From positions 26,231,495 to 26,295,494 of the forward strand of contig OX439048.1 in assembly GCA_949317995.1 (NCBI GenBank): a stretch of DNA of 64,000 nucleotides. Reading direction: 5' to 3'. The stretch comes from Acholoe squamosa (Eukaryota > Annelida > Polychaeta > Phyllodocida > Polynoidae). The notes under the pieces were generated by a model. That model was not told the origin of the DNA. It worked only from the letters and a program-made list of their open reading frames with translations, and searched no databases. Every line of letters begins with the position of its first letter. Position 1 is the stretch's first letter. Shown piece after piece: positions 34,553-48,405 of this stretch. The position numbers and the translations under genes are program-made.

Positions 34553-35461
34553 TGGTCTAACTGTATATAATTGACCCCTCCAAGTGCAAGAATACAGCTC
34601 ATTGTAAGACTTAGATGTCTGGCCTACAGTACACCCCATTTCAGCTTACCTTTGTTGTCTGTGCACCCTTATCTAGCCTCAACTATGTTATCTTGGGGTT
34701 AAAAGGGACTGGCCATTACAGCTAATAAGAAAGCGTTTCCACCACCAACAGTACCAGTCTAGTCCCCTGTATCTAAAGTGTTAATCTTGAGGGAAGGCTT
34801 AAAGGTCACTGCCTACCATACACAGGAAGGTCTGAATACCTTCTCGATGCCCAGTGTGACAGCCAGCCAGATTCCTGCAGCATTCCCAGAAGATTCAGAA
34901 TGATTTCTCACTAATGCCACCCCCTATACCAGCAAGACCACCCCTATAACAAGTATAATATATGTACCTCTGACTGGAGTCTGGTTGCCTGGCTACTGAC
35001 CTCTCGCCCTCCGTGGTCATTCCTCACCTTGAGCTCTGCCATATGGACCTTCGGCAACCTATTGCTGTCTAACTAGCCTAAATCGTGTTAGCTCTTATCT
35101 GTACTGCATCTCAAGAACTGCCACAGAAGTAGTTCAGTTTGACAGAGACAGCCAACATTGGTATTCGATTTCTAGGAAGTCTGACAGCAAAGGAATTATG
35201 GTGCTGATTGAGAAGAAGGAAGCTTTGCAGTGAGATACTAATTCGTTATACCTCACCCAGGGTGGACCTGTCTATTCTACCCACTATGAAGAGGTTCAAT
35301 GATATAAATAATCATTGTCAGCTTCGTCAGCTTTAGTTGAGGCTACATACATGTACTAAAACAAATATCGTATTTTCACCTGTAAAATAAGCTGTGATAC
35401 CATATCTTTTTTTTTATTCTCATGTATGATCATTCATCAGTTATTAGGGATTTTATCTTAC

Positions 35462-35530
35462 CAAAATGACTGTAGGTACATTTGCTGAAGCAAAGGGGGC
35501 GGGACCGTCTGGACATAGGGTCAAGCTACC
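35462..35530 (-). CDS. Candidate internal exon, 69 nt, unknown product
   Basis: On the minus strand a long pyrimidine tract ending CACACCTTTTCCAG precedes exactly 23 codons, open in only one frame and ending VPTVIL. The donor is strong, TTTTG/GTAAGA. Phase is 0 at both ends and eight of 23 codons begin with G. The peptide starts GSLTLCPDGPAPFASA and is not recognisable. If real it belongs to a leftward gene. Neighbouring minus-strand candidates (43622, 12295) can share its phase, but a link is only a guess. Confidence 0.3.
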
Positions 35531-35539
35531 CTGGAAAAG

Positions 35540-36576
35540 GTGTGTTTGAGGGAGGAGGCACAAGCGATAGGGCATAGCCATAGGGTAGACGCGTTTCTCA
35601 TGAACAGACCCCCATGTTGGCCCAGGTGCGCCTAAATGATATATCCACTGGAAAATACCAGGCATAATGCTAGATTTAGGTAGTATAGCTCCCAGGGAGG
35701 CGGGTCAGCAGGTACAACCACTGCTACCAGCCGTCACGACCCTGACTCATATTTCACCATCTCACCCAAATCAGCCCAAGTACTCCCCCAATATCTGCCT
35801 CCAGATGCGGATACATCGGCAAGGTGGTTTATGAAGGTGTAAACTGTATAACCCACCTTCAGTATTGTTTCACAATGAATCCTGCCACAGACAGTTATTG
35901 CCATTTCGGATGGATTGAGTACTCAACCCACAATGAAAAGAAAAAAAAAAAAACAGACACTAGAGTTAGGGGATCAGGAGGGGTTTTCAAATGCAGAAAA
36001 AGTGGTAAACTATCAGGGTGTTCCTTTAAGTTCGGCAAATCACCTGTCCCTGGTAGGTAAACACTAGAGGATAGGAATACTCAGGGACAGCACCTAGTCT
36101 ATAGTGCCCTGACCACAGGTGAACCCAAAGGTCCCCACCCTGTGACCTCAACCTTTAGACCAGAAATTTGCATACAACTTAAAGTCATCCATCATTCAGA
36201 CTCATGCATATCTGTTTTGATAGCCCTACCACCTATATCCCTCAAGCATTCCCACTCCTATCACATTTCCATATACATGTAAGTCAGCAGGTATTGCATA
36301 CAGAATTTTTTCTGGCAATGTCAACCCCAATCCATCAACCTTAAAAATGCTATTCGTGAATCACCTACTTCACATTTCATTTCCATCACTCTCACACTGA
36401 TTTGATCTAGGCCTACACAATGACACAAACCAATATATTCTATTGAAGTTTTACCCATCTTACTACCAGATATATCAGAGCTCTGGATTCCATCTGAACT
36501 CTAAGAAATAACTGTTCAATCTACTGGAAGAAGGTGGAAGTCCCAATTAGTATGCTACTCCTTTCGTTTTACATAG
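35540..36576. other. Stretch with no recognisable gene
   Basis: Holds an A-rich run near 35940 and otherwise unremarkable sequence. Confidence 0.4.
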
Positions 36577-36612
36577 ATCTATCCTCATTCGATTCACACA
36601 CTGCCCAAGCAG
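36577..36612 (+). CDS. Candidate 36-nt micro-exon
   Basis: A good acceptor (CTCCTTTCGTTTTACATAG) and a strong donor (AAGCAG/GTAAGA) bracket 36 bases open in all three frames (for example IYPHSIHTLPKQ). Its length preserves phase, and frame 1 would be compatible with the candidate at 26752. The small size means the open frame carries almost no evidence, so the call rests on the two splice sites alone. Confidence 0.17.
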
Positions 36613-36619
36613 GTAAGAT

Positions 36620-38060
36620 TGTCCTTACTACAATGTCTAGTGTTTGCAGAATAGGGCCTATGCCTGGAGAGGTGGAGGGGACATGGGGTGAAGCTAGTAG
36701 GGATCTGGTGTTTGGTCCCCAAGGGACATGTACCTGGCCTTAAATAAAGAATGAAGGTGCCCAGTGTTTAGGGGCCTCAGGGTCTCACCTCTTAGCCAAC
36801 TCTCAACACGTCCACTCTAGCAAGCTGGCAAGGCCCTCAACCAGAGCACCCAAAAGAAATATTTATCCAACAACTAGCACCTATCTGTTTTAGAACCTTT
36901 GGTCTGAATGAAATAAAATCAGCGCCCATGGCATATTCACCAGGATGTATACGATTTTCCACTTTGGTAGAAACGCCCAGGGCAATTCCTATCTCACGGT
37001 GGTTTGCTGGGGATTGTTTCAATAAGACTTGATACAGTAGGGCTAATCTTTATCAATACTTGCTGCTGTTTTTGTTGAAGGACTTTAGAAAACATTTGCT
37101 GAGTTATGTAAATTTGTTGGGGCCAGGGATCCATGCACTGAGTCAATTCAGAACGTCTTGGAGTACAGGTGGGATTTGCCTTAGGTATTACTGACCACAG
37201 CTATAAGGGTATACCCTGGAGGCATTGGGCTATAATACCACCCGGCTACTTATCCCTCTCCCCACCCTTCATCCACCCTCCCTTCTCAGGAAACAAACAC
37301 TTACCACTATCTTTAAAAGTACAAAAGGTGGACCAGAAGACAACAAGAGGACCCTCTGGGGAGATCTAATCTGAGCTTAGGGAACGGGAATTTCACTAAC
37401 CCCAAAATACCTGACCTGCATGGTTTGGTTAAAAAAGGCATGGCAGTTGTTTGAATCCCTCACGCCAATACTGTACATCCTGATAGAATAGCAGAGGACA
37501 GTAAATAAAAACTTATTGGTTTCCAGATTGAGGTTAAGGACCATGTTTGTTGTTAGGCCTTGTTCTACAACTTTCTTCTATAATTCATAGATTCGATCTC
37601 CTTCACTACTCTCACTGATGCATGGTGAGGTCATGTAATTCTGATAACTTGGATTACGTACTTTTTAAGTCAGCTTTTTGGTCGGCCATCGGTAGAAAAC
37701 AAAGTTGGTCCAGGTCCCTCCCTGACTACCAATATATCCAATTGGCCAGAGCAAAAAAAGATAAAGGCATAGAAAGGTCACTTATCTGCAATTTTAAGTG
37801 TAGATAAGATTTTTTCCTCATTTAGAGCCAGAAAATTGAAGGTTTATTGCTGAAAATGTACTTTTTTCAAATTAAGATTTTTTTTTGCCAGATTCTCTAA
37901 AAAATCCCGTCGGAGAGAGGCAAGAAAATGAGAATAATTAATTTTCTTTATTTGCCCAAAAACCCGACGCCGGATCCGTTATCCATGTTATTGGAATAAA
38001 ATAGCCTTATGGCAGATGCGCCATCCCCACCCTCTGTATGTGGCTCTGTAACTATTGGAT
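36620..38060. other. Stretch with no recognisable gene
   Basis: I see no exon pair, RNA or repeat arms here. Confidence 0.4.
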
Positions 38061-38061
38061 G

Positions 38062-38303
38062 TAGGGTAGCTCGCCCCTGACTCGACCACTAGGCATGTTG
38101 GTACCTTAAGTCGACCACACTGGGTTAATTTCTTCCAGATAGCATATGACTGCCAGTTGACTTTGCACCATTAACTACAATATGAATATCCTGAACTTGA
38201 CACCCACAATTCTTATTTATTGTGAAAGTTACTCAAAATAATGCTGGATGGTCGACTCAAGGTACCATCATGCCTAGTGGTCGATTCAGGGCGAGTTACC
38301 CTA
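38062..38303. mobile_element. MITE, 242 bp, 55-bp terminal inverted repeats
   Basis: Arms at 38062-38117 and 38249-38303 mirror each other with about six mismatches. They start TAGGGTARCTCGCCC and continue TCGACCACTAGGCATG and GGTACCTTRAGTCGACCA. The 130-bp centre is AT-rich and non-coding. No clear target duplication is visible beyond the palindromic ends. Confidence 0.8.
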
Positions 38304-38309
38304 GACCCA

Positions 38310-41300
38310 GTCCTGTACAGACTACTGTTTACATGACAGTGGGGTAGTAGGAGGGAGTGTACATTTATACAACAGGGTTTTCCTAGTACCCATCCCGGAT
38401 TTACAACTTTTATAAAACTGCCCTGTCATGGCGTGACATTAACCAACTTAGTGTTAAGTGAAAAGACACTACATAATTAGAATGGAAAGGGACCTTTTAA
38501 TATAGAAACACATACATTTTGGAGAAGTGTAAAACTAAAACTAAAGACAGTCAGAGGTGAGAGGCTACACAATGAGCCAGGGGGTCCCAGCATCCAGTTC
38601 ATCCTATTTATAGTACATCATTTAATTTTTGACTTGATGGTTGATGGCGTCTTATGGGGCAGGTGTGTTACGTAACGAATTGACTACTGATTGTAGTTTG
38701 TATTGTGAAAATGTCTACAAATACCACAGGCCACAGGGGGCGGGTATTGATGGAGATCTGACCGTTAAGTATGAGCACTGCATCCTTCTTGTTATCCAGT
38801 ACAGTGATTCAGTGTCTTATGTAGGTAATAAGATAAGTACATTGCATATAGCCTGTGGGTGTCATTCTTTCTAGCACGGGTCGGGGGTCTGGATAGGCTA
38901 TTTCATTTTTGCTGTCCCTTGGGGATCTAACACATCATTCCTATATGTACAGGTATGAGAGTTAAAGGGCCTACTTATGTTTGTATAGGAATGTGCCTTT
39001 TCTGCTCCATAAACTCCAATTGAGTTCCCCAAATCCCCATGTTTCCAATTATCGGTGACATTTGACTGAGGGTAGGGTTTTAGAAATCTTATATAAGTAT
39101 TAGTGCGGGTCACAGATTTAGGAAAATATTAGCCACCAACCTTTTCCAAACCTACAGTATGGTACCATGACAACAAGGTTGACCTATTTCATAGGAATTC
39201 TGCTTTTCTAATTTGCTAACCATTTAATGATATATCGAAACTGTCATAGATACCATGATTATAAAGCAATCAGAATCCTGATGAATGAATAGCACATTTA
39301 TACTAGATAGCTTTAGAGTATCCACTATATACATTTTACAGTTTAATACCTACCGAAATCTGTTCAGTTTTGACTAATCCTTTAAACACATTTAATCTAG
39401 TGTACATAGAACCTGGGTTACAGAATCTGCCAAAGGAATGACACCTCCCTGCTGTTCCACAATACTCACTCACAATACTGAATAGCAGCACCACCTTCAT
39501 CATACCCCTATATACACCATCAGACACTCAGTTAGCTCAGTATTATACCTACTGGAGGGACACCCTATATCCCTCTACTCACCTTGACACCGTGTAGGTA
39601 GGTCTACCTAAAATTAGCCCACCTGTCGTCACACCTGTAGGCACATCTCTGTATGCCCCTGTTTGGATCCTTTGTCCACCTGGAGGCCCTCCTTTCTCCA
39701 TCCCCCAGAGCCCTTGCTAACTCATCAGGCTACCAACGGATCCCCCTCTTACAAGGACATCAATGCCTGCACTAGAAAAAGAATGAATCATTTCAGGCCT
39801 CAGTGGCGAGATTCAATTCCAATTACAGTGTTTTTCTAGGGAGTTAGTGTTGAAATTAACCAGCTTGGGTGGACAGATTTCACAGGCTAGTTAACTGTCA
39901 TGGGGGACCCTCCAAAGAAGGGTGGAAGAATGGGACACGGGTTCTCACAGCAGAATAAAAGACCTAGTAAAACTCAACAGAATGAGTCATTTTAATCCTT
40001 AATGGAAGTATTGTCCATTGTCTCTTTCAGCTGAGGAAGATACGTTTAAGTAATTATGTAACACTTAATGTCACAGATAAATACTACTAGATTTTAAATT
40101 AGTTGATACAAGTTGATAAAGCTAACTGTAATACCTAGAGAAAACAAGACATGGCCTGCTGTTGATCCATACTAATGAGATACTTAGATGCATACATCAC
40201 TGATAGTTACACCCACAGATAAGGAGTGAGAACTTTATACACCACTATGTTCCTTAACCACAATCCCACTTCTTAAATCACCAGCAAGTTCATCCCTTCT
40301 GATCTCACAAAAGAAAAGTAGAAAAAAGAGATATCTTAAGAAGCTCCTGATATTAACAATGATTATGGGCGAGAGGAGGGTGACAAATTCCAACACACAA
40401 CAAAAGGCGATAGGGTGCAGGGATAGTGATGAGAATGGAGGCCCGTCATCAGCTATTGTTTTCCAGGGCGTGGTCGAGTGAAATCAAGCTATTGGTACCC
40501 AGGGTATTGGTAATTTGACTCAGAGGCAGTTGCTACGTGAACAGCTCAACGAGAGGCGAGCAGTTCCTCAGCAGCTCGGAGTAGCTCGTCTATGACCGGG
40601 AACATTAGGGGTCTGGCTGCTCGTGCCTCCTACTGCCAGAAACACAATACTTTATTGTTGATTTAATCATGCAACTGGAGAGGAAAGTGTCTGTGCTGCT
40701 CGCCTGGAGAGAGGACTTCTGTCACTGTTCTGTGAATGTAAGGGTAAAAATCTGTGTTCTGGAACAAGGATGGCAGAAATAACAGGACTAGGGAAAATGA
40801 GTTCATTAGAAGATTAAACAGCGATTGGTGCATATCAAATTCTCAAAATATAACCCCTACCTGAAATTCATCTAGCACACATGCCTTAGAAATCAAAAGG
40901 TTCAAAAAGTTTAAATAGTAGAAATGATGGCCCGCCAGGTCTTATCCAAGCTGGGCATTTTATCAAGGATACTGCAGAGACTGAAAGCTTCTTGATTTCA
41001 TCTTTAACATCCAGGAGAACCCATTTACATGATAAATAGAATGATACGGACCACTGGCCTTAGCTAGATTAATGTTCTGCTCAGAGAACAATGCCTTTGC
41101 ATAACCCATACAACTTCCAATGCCTCCAAGGGTCCCATAGGGTAGGATGAAATCAAGGTCCTGATTTTGCAAATTGTTGATAAATACGAGTATGACTCTT
41201 AGAAAAAGGGCTTATCCTCCTCTACTGATACTCTTGTCACTTAATTTTGTCACCTCTGAATGCTGCTATACGGGACAGAGCCATTGTTAGTACCAAACAA

Positions 41301-43621
41301 ATTAGCTAGGTGGCTCATGTAGTCGGGGGCTAGATCAGCAGTTGGCCTCTTTGTACAGTTTATGTTGGTTAGCCCTTCCTAATAGTCTATATAAAGCTAT
41401 ATTCTAAAAAACTATACATTTGGATAGCAAATACTGTAACCTTAAATAATATAATCTTTATATAGACTTAGTACTTCAAATACAAGAGAAATTAAACTTT
41501 AAAAGTTTTCTTAGAGGGCACATATAATCCAGACTGAGTAAAACCAATCCATTGTCTCCCTATCAGGCTAATCCCATCCATTCACACCTAAAACAATGGA
41601 CAGATACTTAAGGTGATTAAAATAGAGGCAGGGGCAGCTTATCAGTCTTATCAATTCCCATTATTTTCTTTGTGTGGAGGGGAAGATAAGAGATTACCCA
41701 CAATCCTCTGCCAGATCCAAGATGGCCATCAGGGGGGGGGCAGTTACATAACTGATTTCAAGATGGCCACCTCCATACAGGAATGCCTCTGTTCCCTATA
41801 CCATCACTGATATAGTCAGTTTAGCATCCCAGAAAGTAGGAACAGGTCGCTCCACCACCAGTGGCGACCAGAGGCCAGATTAAGGTCTGGGGATAAACAA
41901 CTCCAGGGTCAAACTCCTTGGGCTTTGCTCTCCACTGATCCAGTGGCAATCTAGATGTTTAGTAGTGCCAGTAGCGTAGGGTTGTTGGCCTAGATAACCC
42001 AGTAAAGGTGAGGGGGCAGGTGGTAGGAGGTAACATGGGATAGAGGTCTGGGGGTGAAGGGAGGGTGTGCCTGATTAGACAGGGAGCTTATCTGAGATAA
42101 GAGGCTTAAGGTCACACGTCAATAGTGCTCTGGATTATCGTCCTCATGATAACGGTTATCAATACCAACCAACCATGGGGCACCTGGCCCAGGGGCAGCA
42201 TGTGAGGGTAGGGGATCAGGGGGTGGGGGTCAGGGGCAAAGTGATGGTGTAAGAGGGTTAGGGTTAGTAGGAGGAAGGTAGACTGGCTGCAGTCCCTGAG
42301 CTCTCCTCCCAACACCATTATACCCCCCATGCCTCTCCTCCTCTGGCACTAGAGCTCTTCTTAATTTTTCTGTTTTAAATTTTTATTTCAATCCTCTTGC
42401 ATTGCAATTGAGAGACTTGAGCAAGTCTATAGGGAAGGCTAGGTCCTATCATTAAACTGATAGTAATACACACCTGATCCATTGGGTATTCATAATAATA
42501 ATGAAATCAGCCCCCACATGCTCTCTTATGGTAAGATTGAGTAGCTCATATATGCCATACAATTACATTTTCACTAAAGTCAAAAATGTTCCTTTGAGTG
42601 AGTAATAAAGATAAAAGCATACAAGGTTTTCGAAGTGAAAAGACATAACAATGGTCTGCTTAATGACTTTCATGTAGATAAAAAGCTACCTTATAAGACC
42701 ATCTAGACTCCATCGTGAGCTTTGCCTGTAGACACCATAAATGGGGTGTTCATGAAGCATCTCTCTTCATCCAGTAGTCTAGGGAGCTGCATTGATATTA
42801 TTAGCTCATGAGGCTTTCAGAAAGCAATGTAGCATAAACCACATAGAGATTTGATGTCTTCAATTAGACTCCCGGCATATAAGGGGCGATTTATATAGAC
42901 GTCACAATGTCGATATACCTCTATATCTCTGTAATGCTAGTCTATTTTAAGTGCGGGCATATCTGATGCAGTCAGAAGCATTGTTGATGGTTAGAGCAGG
43001 AGTTGAGGTTTTTCATTTTAATCGAGGACACTGTAAGGAAACTTAACTTCCATATGATAATGCAACATGAAATTGATCCCATTTCACTTCAAATAGGCAT
43101 GGCCTAGGTGTAAGAGGTATAGCCTTTAGTAAGACACAAACCGATTCCTCTCAGATCAACATCCAACTATTTTGATCTGGGATACATTTAGGAGCCGTAT
43201 GTAGAGTTACGTATTTTTTCCCATAATTGTCCCCACAGCCCTTCCTTGAGAAACCCATTGCTGCGTGGATATACTTTATTTGAACATGGGAGTTATAGGC
43301 TCAAAGCTATAAATGTCTGGGGAGAAATGGAGACATTGTAGGTTGAATTGTAGCCAGGATTTACTAAAATTGTTTGTCTCGCCAGCAGCGTTTATGACAT
43401 TGCCTTATGATAGATAACACTGTTGATTGTGATTTATTCATTGACATAAACCACTTTGAGTATGCTTTACAATCTCCTGAAATTTCAGAGCAAGCCCGTG
43501 CCATTCAGAACCACTGCTCACCATTGGACACTGTCCTGGGGTCATTGTCCCTGGGGGTCAATGAGCACCTTACACATTGAGATGTCTTTAACCCTCTATC
43601 CTCATGGAAACAGACACCTAC
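38310..43621. other. Long stretch with no supported gene
   Basis: Over 5 kb without repeat arms or a convincing exon. Noted in passing: a strong minus-strand donor (TCAAG/GTGAGT) at 39583 with an open frame but no pyrimidine-rich acceptor; a possible 24-base micro-exon at 40861-40884 (minus); a moderately CpG-rich part near 40450-40640 with two ATTGG boxes; and a G-rich run at 42204-42236 able to form a G-quadruplex. Confidence 0.4.
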
Positions 43622-43757
43622 CTTCTGGTCATATAGACTGCTGGCAGAGGAAGCTAAGCTGTGACTGATTGGTGATGATGGAGATAACATGTCTAGACCC
43701 ACTCCTGATGCTGATGTCCTCCAGCATGCAACCAGCCAATGACCAGCTGCCCTACCA
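43622..43757 (-). CDS. Candidate internal exon, 136 nt, unknown product
   Basis: On the minus strand an acceptor CCATATTCTATTTATAG leads into 45 codons (after one base completing the previous codon), ending at a CAGAAG/GTAGGT donor. Part reads GVGLDMLSPSSPISHSLASS, a serine-rich disordered-looking segment. A complication is that the acceptor region read on the plus strand is a TATAAATAG box (43759-43767) with CCAAT at 43736-43740, so the same bases could instead be a promoter. I do not recognise the peptide. Confidence 0.22.
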
Positions 43758-43769
43758 CTATAAATAGAA

Positions 43770-45817
43770 TATGGCCTGTTACTGTGCTTTTGGTATCATT
43801 ATGGTAAATGCATGAAAACTGTACTTCTACATCTCATCTAGGCATTTACATTATCCTCCTTTTCCCCACCATGATATACATTCGAGAGAAAAGACAGAGA
43901 GGTATATTTCCATGCATGTTTTTGACAGTTATACAGAGAGTAAAGCACTAATGATCTCCAGTAAGACAATTCATCTCCAAGTAACATTGGGCCAATAAAG
44001 GGTGCCATATGCATGCATTTAATTTGTTATCTAAAATGATGATTAACGAATTACATTGATATGAGGAAATTTCTTTAAAAATAAATTGGAACTTATATGG
44101 AAGAAAGCTTCAAATATCAGAGAAAAGTATAAATATGGGATACTTGTAGAAACCATCAGAGACATGGCTTAGTGCATTGGTAGTGGGAGGGATGGGGCTG
44201 TAAGTGCATTCCTGGCTGCCGATGGGAGAGGTGCATGTCTGGTGCCGGAGGAAAAGGTAGGTTAGGTGCATGTATGGGTCATTGACACTGGTCAACCCAA
44301 CAATAGAACACACTGTAAACAGCCATTATGTGATTGTCATGTTATGGTCCTATTCCCTCTCAGTATCAGATATGTTTACTTGTGGGCCCCGGGCTTCCCT
44401 AGCCCACTTAAAAGGGTCTATATCTCGTCTTTCCTATCCCCTCGGATGTGTGTGGTGCACATATGCGCGGACACCCACACATTCCTCTGTGAAATTGTGT
44501 AATGTAGTTCTTGCCCTGAATATGACCTTAGTTGTCGAAATGGCGTTAAACATCTATTACTCATTCACTCACTTGTGGGCCCAGGAAAAGGGAGGAGGCT
44601 TTGCCATAAAATGAGACACAGTGGGGTGAGCTGCGCCGCCAATGGTTCCCTCCGATATATATATCAACAAGTACAGATTGATTATAATTATTTTGACCTA
44701 TGATTAAAACGAATATTGGCCACATATATGCAGGGAACTCAACATTCAAAAAATCTAAATTTCAAACTGGAGCTAAGGGTAGACTGCTTAGTTTTTCAGA
44801 TGGGTGGCTGGGGTATAGGGTTCATTTCAATTTCGATCCAAATTACCATGCATGTCATCCTTGGCAGATACCTGCCGGATACACATCATCGGACGCTAAT
44901 TAAACGCCAAGGCTACTATTAGACTAGATAGTGCAGGATGGCAAGACCCTGGAGCAAAAGCTTTTCTGGAAGAGATCTGTAAGTTGTGGGTCTTGATGGC
45001 AACAGATGGTCACCCAAGACATCCTTTCTAGTTCTACCCTCATGTACACCACCTGCCCTGGAGTCTGCCCCCTCCTGGGTCTCCATGCACATGGAGCCTC
45101 AGGCATTCCAACCCACAACCACCAACACGACCCCACATCTCCACCTAAAGCACCCCAGCCTGGCAAGAAAATCACTAAAACGTGTTTTTCCTTCTCTGTG
45201 TACCTAGTTTTACATAACATCCACTGACTAGATTTTCTGATCATGTTACCCTTCTTGGTTCTAGAAAATGCATGCACTCCATGTTAGACCTCACCATGTA
45301 CACTGCAAAGGTTACACAGGAAATTCTCAAACGTTTCAGGTCGAAAATTAATAGGTATACATATCACAATGGGGTGGACATGTATACACATACCTGTAGC
45401 AGAATAAGCCTGATATACAACCTTATTCAATGGTTCATTCACCTAGCTTTTGCTATCCTAACCAGAATTCTGAATAGTATGGAGCCTATCACCAGAATCA
45501 CATACATGTGATATGCTACACCTGAAGTATGCCAGTCAGACAAAACCCTGCCACAAATTATACCCCTCTTACTCTGAACATGTCATTTCTTTCCTTCTTG
45601 CACCATGGCAGCCATGTCAATCCAGATAAATGGGCCATGTCTCTAAGGAAAGGCCCTGGCGGCCAGACACGTGATCTGTTTATTGAGTTAGCCAACTAAT
45701 ATGTAAACATGGGGTTCCTAGCCACCCTCTGTGTACCTAGACATACCTACACACACCTAACCTCCAGGGGCTGGGGGGCTGGGGTTAGAACATAGGACGA
45801 GGCAGTTGGTACGTTTT
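43770..45817. other. Stretch with no supported gene
   Basis: The segment 44900-45200 has open frames on both strands and splice-like words (ATCT/GTAAGT at 44981 on plus; an acceptor TTTTCTTGCCAG ending near 45166 on minus). They conflict with each other, so none is called. Confidence 0.35.
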
Positions 45818-46035
45818 AAGGGGTTGTCTACAAAGGAATTGCCTTTTTCTACTGGGGGACCATGTAATGCATCGAAGGGGTTGTCAACAGAGGAACAAAA
45901 GATGTTTTTTTTGTTGTCTATAAGGTAGCAGCCACTTGGTATTATCAAAATCATTGTCTACAGGGGAACAGACATTATTTTGATAAACTATGCCTAGGCA
46001 TCATACGAAAGGTTGTCTAAAGACGAACAATCATT
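45818..46035 (+). repeat. Diverged short tandem repeat with GTTGTCTA core
   Basis: Words like GGGGTTGTCTACAAAGGAA recur at about 45820, 45877, 45911, 45950 and 46010 with drifting spacing (34-60 bp). The common form is TTGTCTACARAGGAACA. It looks like an old minisatellite or the remains of repeated element ends. Confidence 0.5.
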
Positions 46036-46680
46036 GGCACATCTAAAAGGTGCGTCTTTGGTACATTAGACCAGCATAAGGAAGTCCATCAGACACACCT
46101 TGTTAGGATAATTCTGAATTAGCTGACAGACTTTTGCTTTGGTGTAATCTAGGCTTAAAAGTTATATAGCCCATCTGCATCCCCATGTTACATGGCATTG
46201 ATTCAATTTTCTAAGTGAGGAATTGTGATTATGGTAGGGTGATGGTTAGGCCATCCTGTTGCCCTCCAAAGTAGCAATACTCATTGGATTTCTTAGCTGA
46301 TGAGGGGCCGTTAGACTTGTTAACCACCCTCAGTATGGTTGCTTAGTGAGGTGGAGGGATCTACGATAGCAGTTACCTACCTTAGGGAGGTTGTGAGGGA
46401 TTGGCCATAAGGACTATACTGATGTTGCGGGGGTAACAACAGGGAATTAAGGTTGTCCCCTTGAGAGTGGATAGTAAAACATGCACCACCGAACTCAATG
46501 TACCTTAATAATCAGGCAGGCCCCACTGACCACCTACACACATGATGTGGTGCTATTGATGCAGAGTAAACTCATGCAAGAAAGAAATGTGTTTCTAGTA
46601 ACATGGATAAAAAAAGGTTAAGTTAGCTAGGTCGAGTTTTCTTTTTCTTTTTATTCTCAGGTCTTATTTAGGCATACATA

Positions 46681-47510
46681 CACTGCAAAAATTGTGTTTA
46701 GATTTTAAACATGTTTAGGTCTAAACACGTTTAAAATCTAAACATATAGGTTGGTTAGGTGTCTCATCAACCACATATTTAGGAATTAAACATTTTTCTT
46801 CTAATCACCTAAACATTTATGCTAAACATGTCCAGATGTTTAGACTGTAAACATATTGAATACTAGCTGTTTAGATTTAAACATCAATATGTTCATATAC
46901 TTAGATGTCAATTACACACCATGTAGCAGCACTACCTTTGAATAAACACCCTGCACACAATCACAATCAATTGCTGTTGAGAATATCCCCAAACTCCATG
47001 TAAGACATTGTTTCATCTCATAGAATGTCATCAGAATAGAGACAGCAATAGGGAATCGACTATATTCACCTAACATCAGCATAATTAGTGTAGACTAATC
47101 AATAAGTCCCATAATAGACACCTATTTCGTGGTATTTTGCAAAGGATAAAGCAATGTCCTCCCTGTCAACTGTTGTCATTTCTCAAGTCTCTCATTCTAA
47201 TGCAGTGTATACATACATGTATATACACCTGTGGCTGACTTCTTTAAGAGACTTTTGCACTTGTAAATACCTGCTGATGTCCCCCAGAAAGGAAATGAAA
47301 AAAAAGATAGTCCATTATTTTCTTAATGCATACATCTGTGAACCCAAATTTCTAAACATAAAATTTCATATCAGAAAAATTCTAAACCTAAACACCTAGA
47401 TATCTAAGCATATTGTTTGGCTAAATGTTTAGGAGGTTAATGTGATTACAAAAACGTTGCAAGAATATGTTTAGAATTGTGTTTAGGATCTAAACACCAC
47501 TTTTGCAATG
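46681..47510. mobile_element. CACTG-ended MITE, 830 bp (copy 1)
   Basis: It begins CACTGCAAAAATTGTGTTTAG and ends CTAAACACCACTTTTGCAATG, flanked by TA on both sides (46679-46680, 47511-47512). Subterminal DNA is packed with GTTTAGAT/ATCTAAAC words that pair within and between arms. An inverted copy of the same family lies at 49614-51029. No coding frame of note. Confidence 0.85.
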
Positions 47511-48381
47511 TATGATTGTATTGAATCGAGAACATTATAAATGGAACTTCACTAGTTATTATGGCAAGGGAAAATTACCTAACGAAAATTTGACAAATAA
47601 AGTAGAAAGTACAGGCGTTTTTGAAAATATATGGAAAAATCTTCAAAAATTTGAGGTCGGCCTTGTTTTGCAGAGGTAGGTCGGAAAACAGAAACCGAAC
47701 ATTTTTCTTTCTTGCCTCAGTGTATGAGATATGACCTGCTTCACGCTTCATTTGTTACACTATCACGTTATTGGAGAGGGAGTTTAGGCTCATCGTCATG
47801 GGTAAATTGTAATTGTTATTGTATTTAATAACACCATATGAGATTTATTCTGCAATTTGAAGTATCGAGATTGCATATGATGTCTCAATGTTTCAAAAGT
47901 CAATTGACCATAGAAACTTATTTGTGTGTCTTAAAAGAAAGACTGTAGATTGGATAATGTATCGTTTAGGAGATGCATTCATTTTGTTAATCAAAATTCA
48001 ATATCAACACACTTTGCAAAATATCTAAAATGGTCTAAAATGCATTCCAAATTTATGGTTTTGGACACCTGCATCAGATAACGTATAGATTTAGCCATCT
48101 TATGGTATCGAGGCCACATAACAGAATAATCTACGATTATGACCTTCAATTCTTTTCATCTTGCTCCTCCCGATGTTCCACTCAGAACTCATTTTACACA
48201 TGGCCTCTTTACTGGCTCACATCTCCCTGTCTCCGAGGATCAGGTTCCCTACTTTTCTTTCTCCTCCACTTGAATGGATTCTTGCCGTTAAAATCGCACC
48301 CCTCTCTAGCTCCCTCGTGTGATTATCCCGATCTGCGCACGAATCTTGCTATGATTAAATTTTTGACTATACGAAGAAGAC

Positions 48382-48405
48382 GTGTGTGTGTGTGGGGGGG
48401 GGGGG
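48382..48405 (+). repeat. (GT)6 followed by G12
   Basis: Short dinucleotide run passing into a homopolymer. It is the same layout as the GA/G run at 12073-12127. Confidence 0.9.

Noticed and set aside
36785-36840. Minus-strand donor AAGAG/GTGAGA with a T-rich acceptor upstream
   Set aside because: All three frames between the candidate acceptor and the donor contain stop codons.
39583-39721. Minus-strand frame ending at a very strong donor (TCAAG/GTGAGT)
   Set aside because: Upstream AG sites lack any pyrimidine tract before the in-frame stop, so no acceptor supports an exon.
44900-45280. Overlapping exon-like frames on both strands with splice-like words
   Set aside because: The plus-strand version needs an intron of about 50 bases and has a weak acceptor; the minus-strand version has a good acceptor but no strong donor. 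They cannot both be right and neither is clearly better.
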